From: Pollenia angustigena
Taxonomy: Eukaryota; Arthropoda; Insecta; Diptera; Polleniidae
Length of the DNA stretch: 64,000 bases
Assembly (NCBI GenBank): GCA_930367215.1
Contig: OV884058.1
Span: 201,332,208 to 201,396,207, forward strand
Reading direction: 5' to 3'
The position numbers and the translations under genes are program-made. Under the pieces are notes generated by a model that worked only from the letters and a program-made list of their open reading frames with translations, did no database searches and was not told where the DNA came from. Below are positions 1 through 11,564 of the stretch, piece after piece. Positions within the stretch are counted from its first letter, which is position 1; each line of letters starts with the position of its first letter.

Positions 1-224
1 GGATATGCTGCTGGTGTCTTACAATTGATAGCTTTTTTGAAAAAAATATTCGCATTATCAGATTGAAAAACAAAAAAATTACCAGTTTTGGTTTAAAAAA
101 AAAAAAAAAACCAAAAACAGCAGCTCTGGTTAGAATATAAATATACCCACACCACAATAGTGGAGAGCGTATTATGCAATTGTGCTGATGTGTGTAACGC
201 CTTAAAATATTGGTCCTAGACCCA

Positions 225-731
225 CCTTAAAGTATACCGATCGACTTAGAATCACTCTCTGAGTCAAACTAACGATATCCGTCCGGCTGGCTGGCAGGCT
301 GGCTTGCTGGCTGTCCATGTAACCTTGTGCGCAAAGTACAGGTCGCAATTTTGGAGATAATTTGATAAAATTTGGGACAAAGGTTCTTATTGGCACAAGG
401 ACCAAGCCTATTGAATCGTAGGACCACGAGAGAAGATAGGGGGAAATTTCTGCCTCTCAGAAACTATCAAACCGATTTTAATGAAATTTAAATCATAGAT
501 AGAAATATATTTATTCGGACACTTAAGCTATGTAGTTTTTCAAAAACAGGACCACAAGGGGAGATAGGGGGCAATTTCTGCCTCTCACAAACTTTCAAAC
601 CGATTTTAAAGAAGTTTATAATCATAGATAAATCCATATTTATACGGACACACAAGCATGATGTGTTTTTAAATACTGTGGTGTTGGGTATCATCTGGTC
701 GGGCTTGACCGACTATACTTTCTTACTTGTT
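225..731. repeat. Dispersed fly repeat with internal ~129-bp duplication
   Basis: Contains ATACCGATCGACTTAGAATC, a pyrimidine/GGCTGGCTGG-rich stretch, GTCCATGTAACC and GGTCGCAATTTTGG. Two direct ~129-bp blocks follow (from 420 and from 549), each with GATAGGGGG then TTTCTGCCTCTC and ACCGATTTTAA. It ends CGGGCTTGACCGACTATACT then TTCTTACTTGTTT. A second, interrupted copy lies around 49381-52460. I know this kind of repeat to be common in fly genomes but cannot name the family. No coding capacity. Confidence 0.55.
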
Positions 732-899
732 TGTAATTGTATTTGTAACTCTTAGGGCCATTATTACATTTTTATTATTAGTTAAACTTTACTTTTATCT
801 GTTAGGATGAGCTTGTCTTTAAAAAATTTCAGCATACAAAAAACTGCAAGTCTGGACGATGACTTATACATGTATTGTAATAATGGCCCTTAATAACTA

Positions 900-1400
900 A
901 ATAAAATTTTTTTTTTTTTGTTGATATTCTTTAATTTGGCTGGAGTTCATTAAATTATTTTCACTGAAGGGAGGAATTTTTACAACTTGGAATTTTTTAT
1001 TAAAATTTGTTGATAATTTTTCTTCAAGACAAAGTCTTGACAGAAAGAATACGAAAAAACAGAGGAAAGGAGGCAACATGTAATTTGAAATTTAAGTGAT
1101 AATAACAGCAAATTTCGAACCAACAGTACTACTGGTTAAATATTGATGTTTGACTGTTGGCTTGACGGGCACCGCAGTGGTGCAGTGGGTAGAACTCAAA
1201 GATCTTCCGACGATAGAATGTGGTGATTCTTGAAACATGTAAAGATCAACCCGGTTCGAATCCCAGCTCAGCCAAGAAAAATGATCAATAAATTTTAATA
1301 AAAAATTCCAAGTTGTAAAAATTCCTCCCCTCAGTGAAAATAATTTAATGAAAATTAAATTAAATGAACTCAAGCCTAATTAAAGAATATTAAAAATTAA
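900..1400. repeat. tRNA-derived SINE pair in inverted arrangement
   Basis: The plus copy (about 1165-1400) has an A-box-like TGGTGCAGTGGGTAGAAC and a B box GGTTCGAATCC at 1253. A body follows (AAAAATTCCAAGTTGTAAAA, ATTCCTCCCCTCAGTG, CTCAAGCCTAATTAAAGAA). A minus-strand partial copy of the body alone lies at 900-1035. The same body and a related tRNA head recur at 18880-19200, and the 3' part at 48905-49030. This supports a SINE family transcribed by pol III rather than a tRNA gene. Confidence 0.55.
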
Positions 1401-2480
1401 CAGTTCAACTAAAATCAAAATTGTTCTTAAATAAAAAAATAATACAAACAAAAACAAAAAAAATTTAAAAAGTATAATCATATTATTTTGTTATAGAACC
1501 CCTCATTAGGTAATAATTTATTTAATTAATGAATTTAGAGCTTAAAACCAAAAACATAATTTTGTTGATAGTTTAAATTTAAACACTTCATTTAAAAACA
1601 AAAAAAAAAAAAAAAAAAAAAACAGAAAATTAATGATTTTTTTAATTAATGATCATTTATTAAACTATTCAATCCATCCGCCTGTCAATAGTTTTAAAAA
1701 TGTGTTTTGTTATGTCAGTTAAAAATGGACATAAAAAAACAAACAAAAATTATTCACATTTTAGAATATTTTAAGTTAGAAATTAAAAAGTTTCCTAATT
1801 TCTTTTCATCTTATAAAATTTTTGTTAGTTTTAGCTTTTGGAGACCTTGACTATTCGTGTCATTGATTTAATTACTATTTCTATAACAATTCAAATTTAA
1901 ATGCCCATCAATGATAAGAATCTTGGTTGCACCTTAAATAATAATCAGTTAGAGAATTGTGATTGTATCTAATTTCAAATTTAACAAATTGCGCAATACA
2001 TCAGCAGTGGAAATTCCATACATAATAAAACAAATATTTAATGATTCGTGAAATTAGAAAGAAAATTTTTTCATTCTAAAGTTTTACTTCTATTAATTAT
2101 GAGAATTTAAAATTTTTTATTCAAGCTTATTTCTATAAAAAAAATTTACTTTAAGTGTATTTTGAAGTTTATTAAAGTCGATTTTTATTCAGCCACTTGA
2201 ACAGAGATATTCAAGTTTGTTTAAATAGAAATCATTGTATCGATTTAAAATGGCAAATTTAAATATAGTTAGATAACTATTCGAAAATGTTCTAAACATG
2301 GTTGCCAGATAAAATGTGTTGAAGATCGTCAAATTATGCGAAAAAATCGTCGTTGTTAGTTTTTGGAAATGTTTAGCTTTTTCTTCAATTTATTTTAGTT
2401 AAAATAAAAAAATCTTTAAGAAGTCCGACCAAGAAGATACGTTTTCTAAACCCAATAAAAAATCTTATCATTTCGCGAAG
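1401..2480. other. No gene seen; AT-rich sequence
   Basis: Very AT-rich, including a long A run at about 1602-1621. Neither ORFs nor clear inverted repeats were found. GTTGCCAGATAAAATG near 2300 resembles the end of CAG(G/T)G(C/T)TGCCAG hAT MITEs, but no partner end was found. Confidence 0.6.
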
Positions 2481-2482
2481 TA

Positions 2483-3379
2483 TCGGGAAAGTTTAAAAAA
2501 AAAACACATAAAATTCAGAAAATGCATGAAATCTTTATTTGAATCGATAGTACGGTCCATATAATTTAATATTTGAAGCCTATTTCATACAAATGTTGAC
2601 CGTGACTGCGCCTCAAATGGTCCATCCGCTTAGTCCAATTTTGACATACTCTTGCCAACATTTCGGCCGGTATCTCATGAATAAATGCTTCAATGTTGTC
2701 TTCCAATGCGTCAATTGAAGCGGGCATGTGTGTATAGACATGAGCTTTAACATAGCCCCACAAAAACTAGTCTAAAGGCGTTAAATCGCACGATCTAGGC
2801 GGCCAATTGACCGCTCCCGAACGTGAAATAAAATGTTCACCGAACTCGCCTCTCAATGAGTCCATTGTTAAGCGTGCTGTGTGGCATGTGGCACCGTCTT
2901 GTTGAAACCACATGTCATGCAAGTCAAGCTCTTGCATTTTGGGCAAAAAAAAGTTGGATATCATCTCACGGTAGCGCTCACCATTCACAGTTACGTTACG
3001 ATTCGCATCATCTTTGAAGAAGTACGGTCCAATGATGCCACCAGCCCATAAACCGCCCCAAACTGTGACTTTTTTTGGATGCATTGGTAGCTCTTGCAAT
3101 GCTTCTGGCTGATCTTCACTCCAAAATCGACAATTCTGCTTATTAACTTACCCATTGAGCCAAAAATGAGCTTCGTCGTTGAACACAAGAAGCGCGCGAT
3201 GAACTTTCTTAACAGAGCACGCATTTTGAATAATTTGCAAGCGTTGTTCGTTTGTAAGATGATTCATGGTTAAATTATAGACCAAACTGAAAATGTTTGA
3301 CAGTGAAACAAAACGCGATACGTCCGTCAGCTGTTTAAACCAGTGTTGCCAAAAAGATAATAGCTAAAAAAACACCCGA
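2483..3379 (-). mobile_element. Internally deleted DD41D mariner
   Basis: 897 bp with short TIRs (TCGGG...; AGTATCGGG including flank) and TA on both sides (2481-2482, 3380-3381). It is about 400 bp shorter than the 35.4-kb copy because the coding region has lost the DNA-binding part. TIRs and transposase differ clearly from the 35.4-kb element, so it is a separate DD41D lineage. Confidence 0.75.
2566..3267 (-). pseudogene. Deleted DD41D transposase
   Basis: The ORF starts at MNHLTNEQRLQIIQ (3267) and then jumps, after an internal deletion of roughly 110-120 codons, to the catalytic core: FNDEAHFWLNG, an in-frame stop, VNKQNCRFW, WFQQDGATCHT and PPRSCDLTPLD. A second stop (TAG) falls directly after the third catalytic Asp. 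The tail is LWGYVKAHVYTHMPA to GFKY. The second and third Asp are again 41 residues apart. Dead by deletion plus two stops. Confidence 0.8.
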
Positions 3380-3381
3380 TA

Positions 3382-4282
3382 CTAATGGTACATTTAAAAA
3401 AATAAGCGCAGAATTATGCGCTACGCAATAAGACAAACAGAGATGTAGTTAAGTAAGTGAAACAACTCTTAACAAGTTTTATAAAAGAAAAAAATACATT
3501 TTAAGTGCCACTGCATTCCCTTACTACGAAGCAGGTTTATAAGGGAGAATACTAAGAAATAACTGCAAAAAAATATTCAGTGTGTAAAGCTGCTAGCTAC
3601 GCTCACCAGTTTTTATTTGCGTTGAATACGGAGCTTTTTGTGTCAAAAATGTATTGCTTCAAACTGGGAACTCACCAAATAAAATTCATGTCTTCCGTAC
3701 GCGAGATAGTTACACTTCTCCCTGCTTCGTTAGAAGCTTAAAAATACCGAAATTTTATAGTTAGTGCATGCATATTTCTTTGGAATACAAACGATGGCTA
3801 AAATTTGTTCTGTTGTTTTGTAAATGGCAGAAAACCCGCATTTATAAACTTAAACGTCAGAGAATGTCATTAAAAATACATTTTTTACATTGGCATGCAG
3901 AACAATTTAATGAACAATAACCACACGAGTCTGATGAACATAGCGAAAGGTGTTACCAAGTAGCAGACAGACTCGAACACTGGTATATTGGCAAAAAACT
4001 TGATTCGCTTTTAGGGAGCATTTGTTGGAATCTGCAGGAGAAAAAATAATAAATTTAAAAAAAAAACTTAAACTTAAGCGTAAGAACACAATAGCACCGT
4101 ATGAACGTTGTAGCGTACGTCGCGACGTATGTATATACGGTGTCAAATTAAAACGTATAATATTTTATAAAAAAGCACACATAGTTGACGGAAACGTAAA
4201 AGCGTATCTCCGTCATACGTTGACTTATGCTAGGAACCCTACTACGTCATACGTCGTGGGTCCACGACCAATATTTGTAAGT
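3382..4282. other. No gene seen
   Basis: Non-coding. Contains weak inverted pieces around CCTTACTACGAAGCAGG (3529) and CCCTGCTTCGTTAGAAGC (3720). The 96-codon frame at 4022-4312 lacks coding character. Confidence 0.5.
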
Positions 4283-4620
4283 GTCACACACATCAGTATC
4301 CATGTTCCGTAACTTTAGTGAGAACTTTTCGCATCGAAAAGATGTGAAACAAAGTATTCTATCATTTCTCGAAAAGTGAGAAAAAAGTGTGTCTGTAAAG
4401 GTCCAATTAGACGTGACATAACCATAATGCCACAGCCGTAACGGTGAATTGAGAAACCAAAATTGAATTGGTTTGTATGGTATGTTTATGTCGTTTTGAT
4501 AATACAGAGGTGATGGTAATACAGTTTTGCTATGGTTGTGTATGTCACGTCTAATTTGAGCTTAACTCATGTTACGTTATAAATGTCAAAAAAAATTACG
4601 AAAATACTATAATTGTTTAA
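4283..4620. mobile_element. CATGTTC(T/C)GTAAC foldback end, interrupted by a MITE
   Basis: CATGTTCCGTAACTTTAGTG, GCATCGAAAAGATGTGAAAC and GTGAGAAAAAAGTGTG match the right end of the 11565-12601 copy (reverse complement). After CTGTAA the sequence is cut by a 164-bp MITE and resumes CTCATGTTACG then TTATAAATGTC. Confidence 0.6.
4399..4562. mobile_element. Harbinger-type MITE, 164 bp (TAA target site)
   Basis: TIRs AGGTCCAATTAGACGTGAC and (reversed) AGCTCAAATTAGACGTGAC. TAA at 4396-4398 and 4563-4565. The related foldback at about 12500 shows the empty site CTGTAACTCATG. Confidence 0.7.
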
Positions 4621-4693
4621 GGATCAAGAATAAAAGGCACGACTCCGTTAAAATCTTAAACAATTGGAGTAACACAATCAGAAATTATTCAAC

Positions 4694-5351
4694 CAGTGTT
4701 CGAAAATAAAGAGTACATTATTTAACGTTCGGCTCACACACCCAAGAACGATATCTATTTTTTTTAGTGATTGTGTAGACATACACAACCCTTAATACCG
4801 TTCGTAACTATTTTCAAGAAAGAACCGAACATTATATAATATATATAATATATAATGTTCGGTTCTTCGTTAAAAAACAGAACAATTGTAGTGATACTGT
4901 AGACAAACATTATATTTTTATGTTCTATAATGTTTTTGTAAAAAAATTTTGGTTTTTTCGGTTCTTCGTTAAAAAACAGAACAATTGTAGTGATACTGTA
5001 GACAAACATTATATTTAAATGTTCTATAATGTTTTTTTCGTGTTGTTTTTGTAAAAAAATTTTGGTTTTTTTTTACCAGCCAAAAGGGACGAACATTAAT
5101 GAGCCGAACCGATCACATTAAAGTTTGTGGATTTTCAAAAAAAAAAAAAAAAAACCGAACGGAATTAAATGTTCACATCTTTTGTTGAGTTTGATAAAAA
5201 CAGTAATATTTTTGTGTTCGAAAGATGACTAACAAGGAAACGTTATTTTTTTAATGATTTTCTACACAAACAATATTAGCGTTTGTGTTTTCCACAAATC
5301 TACCGAACCGAATATTAAGAAACGATATTTAGTGTTTATTTTCGAACACTG
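4694..5351. mobile_element. hAT-like MITE with CAGTGTTCGAAAATAAA ends
   Basis: 658 bp. TIR CAGTGTTCGAAAATAAA is exact at both ends; sub-terminal regions repeat GTTCGG and CGAAC. Inside are a ~46-bp near-perfect palindrome (4822-4867) and two direct ~100-bp repeats (from 4858 and 4958) sharing CAATTGTAGTGATACTGTAG. Flanks (TATTCAAC and GTTCAAAC) give only a weak TSD. Confidence 0.6.
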
Positions 5352-6059
5352 GTTCAAACGTATAAGCATTAAAAAAATGTAAGAAAATTAGGTGAGATAT
5401 ATCGAACACTGATTTTATTCTTTAGAAATCCTATTTCAGTGCCTAAAAAAGAACAAGATTATAAAATGGATCTAATGCCAGAATCCAATACGTAAACCGT
5501 TATATTTAATTCTTTTGTAAATTGAGAGCATAATTCGTCCAATTGTCATCAGGCCATTGTTGGACCCCAAAATCGGCAAAGCGACGATAAATCGTCAAAT
5601 CTGGTTACCATGATTCTGAAGCGGATTCAAGCCATCATGTTCTTTTTCTTAGTTGTTTAAAACTAAATACTAAAAAAAAATACCATGAATGATCAGATAT
5701 TAAGCTCGTTAAGTGTTTAACATTCTTTATTTAAAGCTTTTAAATCTGGCCTTGAGCACGGTCACAAGCCGTCTTTGCAGAGAAGCTTTAGTTAGCGAAG
5801 CTGGTGCTTGGTATAATAACTATAGAGGAGTAAATAATTGCGCCCAGCCCAAGACCGGTTATGGGAGCTATTTTATAATGAAATTACTCCTACATTTGTA
5901 TGAACAACTTTTGGCCCTAATTTCATTTTTTTTTTTCAGGAGACTTATTGCTCCTGGGACTTATTTTGCGGAGCAGTAAATAGAGGGTGATAAAAAACAA
6001 TTTAATCTTTAGAAGGACTGCAGATTTCCTTAAAATGCCTTATATGCCCTGTGGAACCG
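5352..6059. other. No gene seen
   Basis: Contains CACGGTCACAAGCCGTCTTT then GCAGAGAAGC (5758), related to a stretch at 32620 inside another element. A T-rich tract ends in TTTCAG at 5939, which resembles a splice acceptor but has no coding exon after it. Confidence 0.45.
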
Positions 6060-6145
6060 AGAAATATATTTTGTTTAAAAACTTTAAATATCCAATAGTA
6101 AGTTTGAACTATTTTTACGCGTTCTTCGGTTGTTAAACGTTTCAT
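6060..6145 (-). pseudogene. N-terminal scrap of a mariner-type transposase
   Basis: On the minus strand MKRLTTEERVKIVQTYY (from 6145) matches the N-terminal helix of DD41D-type transposases (compare MERYTIQQRVKVIQTYY in the 35.4-kb copy). The frame loses similarity after about 17 residues. No catalytic part or TIR was found nearby. Confidence 0.45.
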
Positions 6146-7072
6146 GTCTGTAAATGACAAACCGTTCACTAAATGAATTACACTGTAGATTACAGATATT
6201 AAACAGCTGGATAGCCCTGTATTAGTTAACATGATTTCACACTCAAATCAAATTGATTCTTTATGAAATTCGCGTTGTTTCAACTTGAAATAACTTTCCA
6301 TTTAACGCTAAAAATGCAAATTTTTTTTTTGTGCACTTGTCGAAAAATTTCGCACTTTTTATAATAATTTTTATTATTTTTTTGGTAAAGGAAACATAAA
6401 ACTAAATAAAAAACATTTGATCATAAATAAACAACATATTTACGCTATAGTCGATAAGAGAAAAAAAATTTTTTGAACCAACGCTTTTAGTTATAAATGC
6501 TTGAAATTTCCTCCCCCCCCCCCCTAGTAACTACAAATTAAGCTTATTTTTGCTTGCTTTATATTAAAATTATAAAAGGTTTTGGTTTAACTAATTTTCT
6601 TTAAAAAATTGTTGTTTTAATAATGTTATGGCTCTTCACTAATTTACATTAGATAATGCAATTGTATACATCTATATATATAAAAATGAAAAAATGTTTG
6701 TATGTTTGTTTGTTTGTATGTTGGCTTATAGACTCCTAAACTACTGAACCGATTTTCCTGAAACTTTTACAGTAGCATCACGTGCGCCCTTAAAATAAAT
6801 AGTTTACTTATGCCCCCCATTGGATGCCAAAATTAAATATCGCATATCTTAAGAGCCGCTTCACGCATTTTGCTTAACTTTTGGTAGTAAAATCTTCTGA
6901 GCCCCAAAATTTAAATAAAGTAGCAGCGGGGGAAGTGGTTTCCCCCATAGGACGCCAATGTTTAATGTCGCATATCTTAAGAACCGTTATAGTGAGAATG
7001 TTCAAACTTTGTAGAAGTCACTCTTATGGTATACTACACTTTTGAAAATAAAAATAAAGCGTGTAGGCGCAG

Positions 7073-8797
7073 CACAGTCGCCGATTTGTCTGATCTAGCG
7101 TAACGAAACTAATTACTGAAAAAATAATAAAGTTTTCCTTAAAATGAAAATTTTGCTGGAATAGAAATCCAATAAGAATAATTTTATTTGAAATTTTTTT
7201 TATATTTTTTTAATTTTAAGACGTATTTAATAAAGTTATTCCGAGTCAGTACTCCAGTCTGAAGCGGATTTTTCTGATACTTCAAAAGCATCTAATAGAA
7301 GATATTTCATCTCCCTATCTAAAAGAGTGTATTTTTTTGAAAATATATTGAAAATATTTTAAGGGGTCGACAATATTGAGTTGATGATGGCCGCGGATTT
7401 TTCCAGAGTATGCAGCTACCCAATTCTACTTGGCACAATACAAACTGCAAATAAATGTTCATCTACCATAATTTTACGTTGATACGTTGAGTGTCCTGAA
7501 CTCCCATCGCATCACCATTTATAAAACACAGTTGGATGTTCATATTTGTCTTCATTAACAGATATTTGACTAAATGCCTCTGGGTGGGCTTGAACAATTC
7601 TTTTAATTGTGCGATCTTGCAGTTCTTGCAGTGAAACTTCAGCACAAGATTCTTCGGTTCTTTTTGCATCTGAATAACACCACTTGTTGGCGGATAGCAA
7701 AACATCGTGTGTTGGGTAGATATTACAATTTCGAGCTTTTGTACCAGCTTGCATAAGTTTATATGAGTTTTTGGTAAACCCTCCATCAATATACAGAGCC
7801 AAAGCTTCCTCTGCCGTATACTTGATCGGAAGCTGTTGATCTAAATCAACACTTCTTTTAATTTTTTTAGACGCATCGGAATCAGTGCCTTTCATTGAAA
7901 CAACTTGCGATTCACTTCGTTTTCCAGCTTTGTATAAGCTGACGCGATTCGCTATCATAAGCTCATTACAAGTATTGCCTTCGACTATTTCCGAAACTTT
8001 GGTACACTGATGTTTTGCGTGGCATTCTGCAATTTCCTTTTGTTTTCTTCCTGCTCCATTTTTAGTATTTTGACATACAAGAACTAATTCTTCGTCCAAA
8101 CAAACTTTGTAATTATTCTCCCGACCCCTACGGCATTCTCTCCACTTTGCAGTCAGCCTTTTGCAGAAATTGTTCAGTTTTTTAATAATTAAGTTGTACT
8201 CCTCAGTGCAGTTAGATTTCTCAGTAACATTTAAAAAACAAACTCCTCCAGTGTGGAAAATTTTTTAAGCGTCTTTTTCACCGTGCCATACTAAAAAAGT
8301 GCGCGTTTGCATACCGACATGGTTTCTAAAAATTACAACATTGTGAGCAAAAGCAACTCAAAGCAGCAGATTTAGGACATGTTACAAAGTAGACGGAACA
8401 TATTAACAATACACATCGGTCTCTTTACCGGCCGATACCAGCTTACTAAGTTTTACTCTACAGAAGTTCAAGTTCGGACAAATAACACTTTTTTTTAATA
8501 ACATACCTTTAACTTATAAAAAATCCAACTAAAATTTTGCACAAAAATAATTTTTTAAAATTTTTCAACACAATCTGCATATTGTATAAACGCGGCAAAA
8601 TATTTTTGTAGCAGCTGTTTAAACATATGCTGTGTTCGAAAGCTCACAGTTGATCAATTATAGCAAATTCATCAATTTGGAATTTATCGATTTGCTAAAC
8701 GAACATTTAGCTAACGGGCGGAGATCAAGTTTTGGTTGAATTTAAAAGTCAAAAATTTCAATTTCGTTACGCTAGATCAGACGAATCGGCCACTGTG
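7073..8797 (-). mobile_element. Transib-like DNA transposon, deleted
   Basis: 1725 bp. TIRs CACAGTCGCCGATTTGTCTG and (reversed) CACAGTGGCCGATTCGTCTG, both continuing ATCTAGCGTAACGAAA (about 36 bp, two mismatches). The perfect 5-bp TSD CGCAG (7068-7072, 8798-8802) and the empty site GTAGGCGCAGGAGGG in a repeated module at about 9197 confirm the boundaries. A CACAGTG heptamer end plus a GC-rich 5-bp TSD is the hallmark of Transib elements, the RAG1-related group. At 1.7 kb it is too short to be complete. Confidence 0.65.
7512..8299 (-). pseudogene. Transposase N-terminal part of the Transib-like element
   Basis: The main frame is 8099-7512 (195 codons). The same frame extends upstream through YNLIIKKLNNFCKRL and ECRRGRENNYKVCLDE to about 8250, where a frameshift leads to VKKTLKNFSTLEEFVF. 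The core holds EEALALYIDGGFTKNSYKL followed by KARNCNIYP and ANKWCYSDAK. I recall a similar YP-Y-x-AK-x-CYP pattern from uncharacterised arthropod transposon proteins, but cannot confirm it as Transib. The catalytic part is missing: after the stop at 7512 there is only about 440 bp of non-coding DNA to the end. Confidence 0.55.
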
Positions 8798-9324
8798 CGC
8801 AGGGGGGGAAATACCTCTCATAGGATGCATATATTTAATATCGCTCAACTGAAGAACTATTAAAGCGATAGTCTTCAAACGTAGTTAAAGCTACTATTAT
8901 GGTAAACTATAAATTTCAATATAGAAATGGGCGGGGTAGCCAGAGGAGGAACAGTACCCCTCATAGATAGCAATATTAATAAGAGCCGCTGCAAGCAATT
9001 TGTTGAACTTTTGATAGTAGGATCTTCTGAGCCCCAAAATTGAAATAAAATAGCAGCGGGGAAAGTGGTGCCCACCATAGGACGCGAATGTTTAATATCG
9101 CATATCTTAAAAACTGTTGTAGTGAGAATGTTCAAACTTTGTGGAGGTCACTCTTATGGTATACATACTACACTTTTGAAAATAAAAATAAAGCGGGTAG
9201 GCGCAGGAGGGAAATACCTCCAATAGGATGCATATATTCAATATCTCTCAACTGAAAAACTATTAAAGGGAGAGTCTTCAAATATGGTTAAAGCAGTGTA
9301 GCGAAGCGCACCGGGTTAAGCTAG

Positions 9325-9819
9325 TAAGTATATATTTTTCTAACTATATTTGAATACCTTTCTTTTATAAAGGTTTTCCTTTTTTTTCATTTAAAAATTT
9401 AAGTATATAAAATTACTCAATATCTGTGATTAAAAATTTAATTCGCTCTTATATCTATAGATAAAATCTCGAAAAATGTAAATACGTAAATTTGTAATCA
9501 AATAATTTAATAAAGATGAATTTATAAATGAAAAAAATGGCTCTTCACTAATTAAGCTTAGTTTCGTTTAAACTTGCCCAAGTTTTTATTTTTATTGCAT
9601 GTATCTGGTGTAGGGTGTGTAATCACTTTCGATGTTTAACATTGTGGAATATTTTAAAAGTAATGTTAATGAGAAATGTAAACAACGTACAAGTAATTGA
9701 ATGCACAAACTCACCACATACGAAAACTAAAAAAAAGTTTATTTTTCAATGAGTGTAACAAGGCGAATTCACTTTTTTGGTTTCGTTGAAAACACAGTTA
9801 AGCTACATTTATTTGTTAT
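9325..9819. other. No gene seen
   Basis: AT-rich non-coding sequence without clear repeats. Confidence 0.6.
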
Positions 9820-10182
9820 AGACCATTTACACTACAACGAAATCTAGTTCTTACATCCCTGTACAAGGAAAAAATTACATTTTAACTAAAAACAGATATG
9901 GCGGCTTGTTAAAACTGTTAAAAAAAATTTTAAAATTTGAACGATATAGTATTTAAATGAAAAAGATAAATTATATTGATAAAAAATGGAGTGGTTTATA
10001 AATTAAAGATGATGCAAATTTGTAAATGCTTGTTTCTTTACATGTATGCAGGTGTAACACAAAAGTCTTTCAGTCAGCTGTTATAAAAACAATATCTCTC
10101 TAATGTCGAAAAAGTATTTGGAGGAATATTTCAAATGAAATCGACTAGATTTCGTTGTTATGTAAAGGGCTTATTACACGGA
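9820..10182. mobile_element. MITE-like inverted-repeat element
   Basis: TATAGACCATTTACACTACA then ACGAAATCTAGT at the left pairs with the reverse of ACTAGATTTCGTTGTTATGT then AAAGGGCTTATTA at the right (about 33 bp, several mismatches). No clear TSD. No ORF. Confidence 0.45.
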
Positions 10183-11564
10183 TGATGTAGATATAATCAA
10201 AGTAAAGATAAGAATCAGCTGAGTTAATAACAAAAAAGCTTTACAGTATTCAGAAAAACAACATGAAAATTTCCTGATGATTTTGGTTGTTTTTGTAATT
10301 ATGTATATAAAAATGGTAACACCTTCAACAGATACTGTAAACGCCGCCAATGTTTACTTTAAAATACACCTCTGGGTGATAAAAAATACAAAGTTTCTAA
10401 AATGGCTTAAAAAACAAACATCTACCTTCCGCTCCTAATCAATAAATTTTGCTTTAACATGGTAAGATTTTCTTCATATATCATAATATTTTGATATGTC
10501 GCAATACATTTATGGGCATTTCCGTCAAAAGTTCCACCGTGGCCGAAAATTTAAAAGTTTTTAAAATGTGATTATTTTACGATATTGTTATAGAGAAATA
10601 TTTAGATTTAACTAAGTTTATAAATTTACACATAAATTTGTTCACTTAGATGAACAATCAGACTGAAAAGTTGTGCAAACGTAATTTCTTACTTGTGAGA
10701 ATGTTTTATTGTATGATTTCTTTAATATTATCTTCATTAAAAGAGGTGATATTTGATAAAAAATTCTTCCAAAAAAATTTTCTTACATGGTCTGTAATCT
10801 AAGGAAGAGTTCAAAGAGAAATATGTTATTCGGATTAACGGTTAATTTTTATTTTGTTTTAATCCTTATTCAGTTAAATTATTATGGAAAAAATTTCACG
10901 TTCGAAATGTCACGTATCGACCCAGATTTTGGCTTAAAAAACAAATACAGAAGATTTTTAAAGCAATCCAAAGACATTGTAATGTTACATTGCTACGTAA
11001 AATTCTGAAAGTAGTTTGACTTAAAACTTGTGCCAGGTTTTGCTGAATTACGCCTCTTTATACATGGCCACAAAACTACTTCTATTTTTTCACGTTCGAA
11101 CCGCTACTTCTTTTGCCATTATGTTTGACCTAGAATCGCGCCCTCCATAAACTTTAGCATAGATAACAGTGCTTTCTTAGTACTATAATTTAAGGGTTAA
11201 GAGAACGTAAAAATATTTGTTCTTTAAAATGTTATTGCATTTTTGATACGTACGGCTGTCACGTTCAACACTTTGGACTTACTCATATTACCATGTAAAC
11301 AAGCCTTTAGAAAGAGAGAGAGAGAAATTCAAAAATGCTCCTGTTTTTGACATATCGGCCAACGAACGCAACAAATAAAATACAATTTTGTGTTTTTGGT
11401 GTCGCACTTGTTGTAGAATTGCAACCACCGTTTGCATGAATTCGCCTTCGAGTGTACTGTTTACAAAAGAATCATATAGAAGAGAAGGTTCGAATAATTT
11501 GTATAATTACAAATTCTACACTTTAAAAAAAAACTAACAACAAAATTAATGGCTTTTTTTTAAC
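10183..11564. other. No gene recognised
   Basis: A 73-codon frame at 10787-11008 is open but shows no known motif and no conserved context. An (AG)n run lies at 11317-11326. Confidence 0.5.

Larger units (their letters stand above)
6671..9324 (+). mobile_element. Helitron-like non-autonomous element
   Basis: Begins TCTATATATATAAAAATG preceded by A and ends GCACCGGGTTAAGCTAG followed by T: the 5'-TC, 3'-CTRR and A/T insertion rule of Helitrons. GTGTAGCGAAGCGCAC about 10 bases before the end can form an imperfect 3' hairpin. There are no TIRs or TSD. A (TTTG/TATG)n microsatellite lies at 6695-6722. The interior is built of repeated modules: one with CATATCTTAAGAACCGTTAT at 6965-7065 and again at 9095-9205; one with GGATGCATATATT at 8820 and 9225. 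Without the nested Transib-like element it is about 930 bp. Confidence 0.6.

Noticed and set aside
1173..1265. tRNA gene
   Set aside because: A and B boxes are present but acceptor and T stems do not pair and the head is joined to a repeated body; called as a SINE.
4022..4312. Plus-strand 96-codon ORF
   Set aside because: Runs from AT-rich sequence into the end of the foldback repeat; Lys-rich by base composition only.
5939..5979. Splice acceptor and exon after a T-rich tract
   Set aside because: Frame after the AG is short and has no partner donor or coding character.
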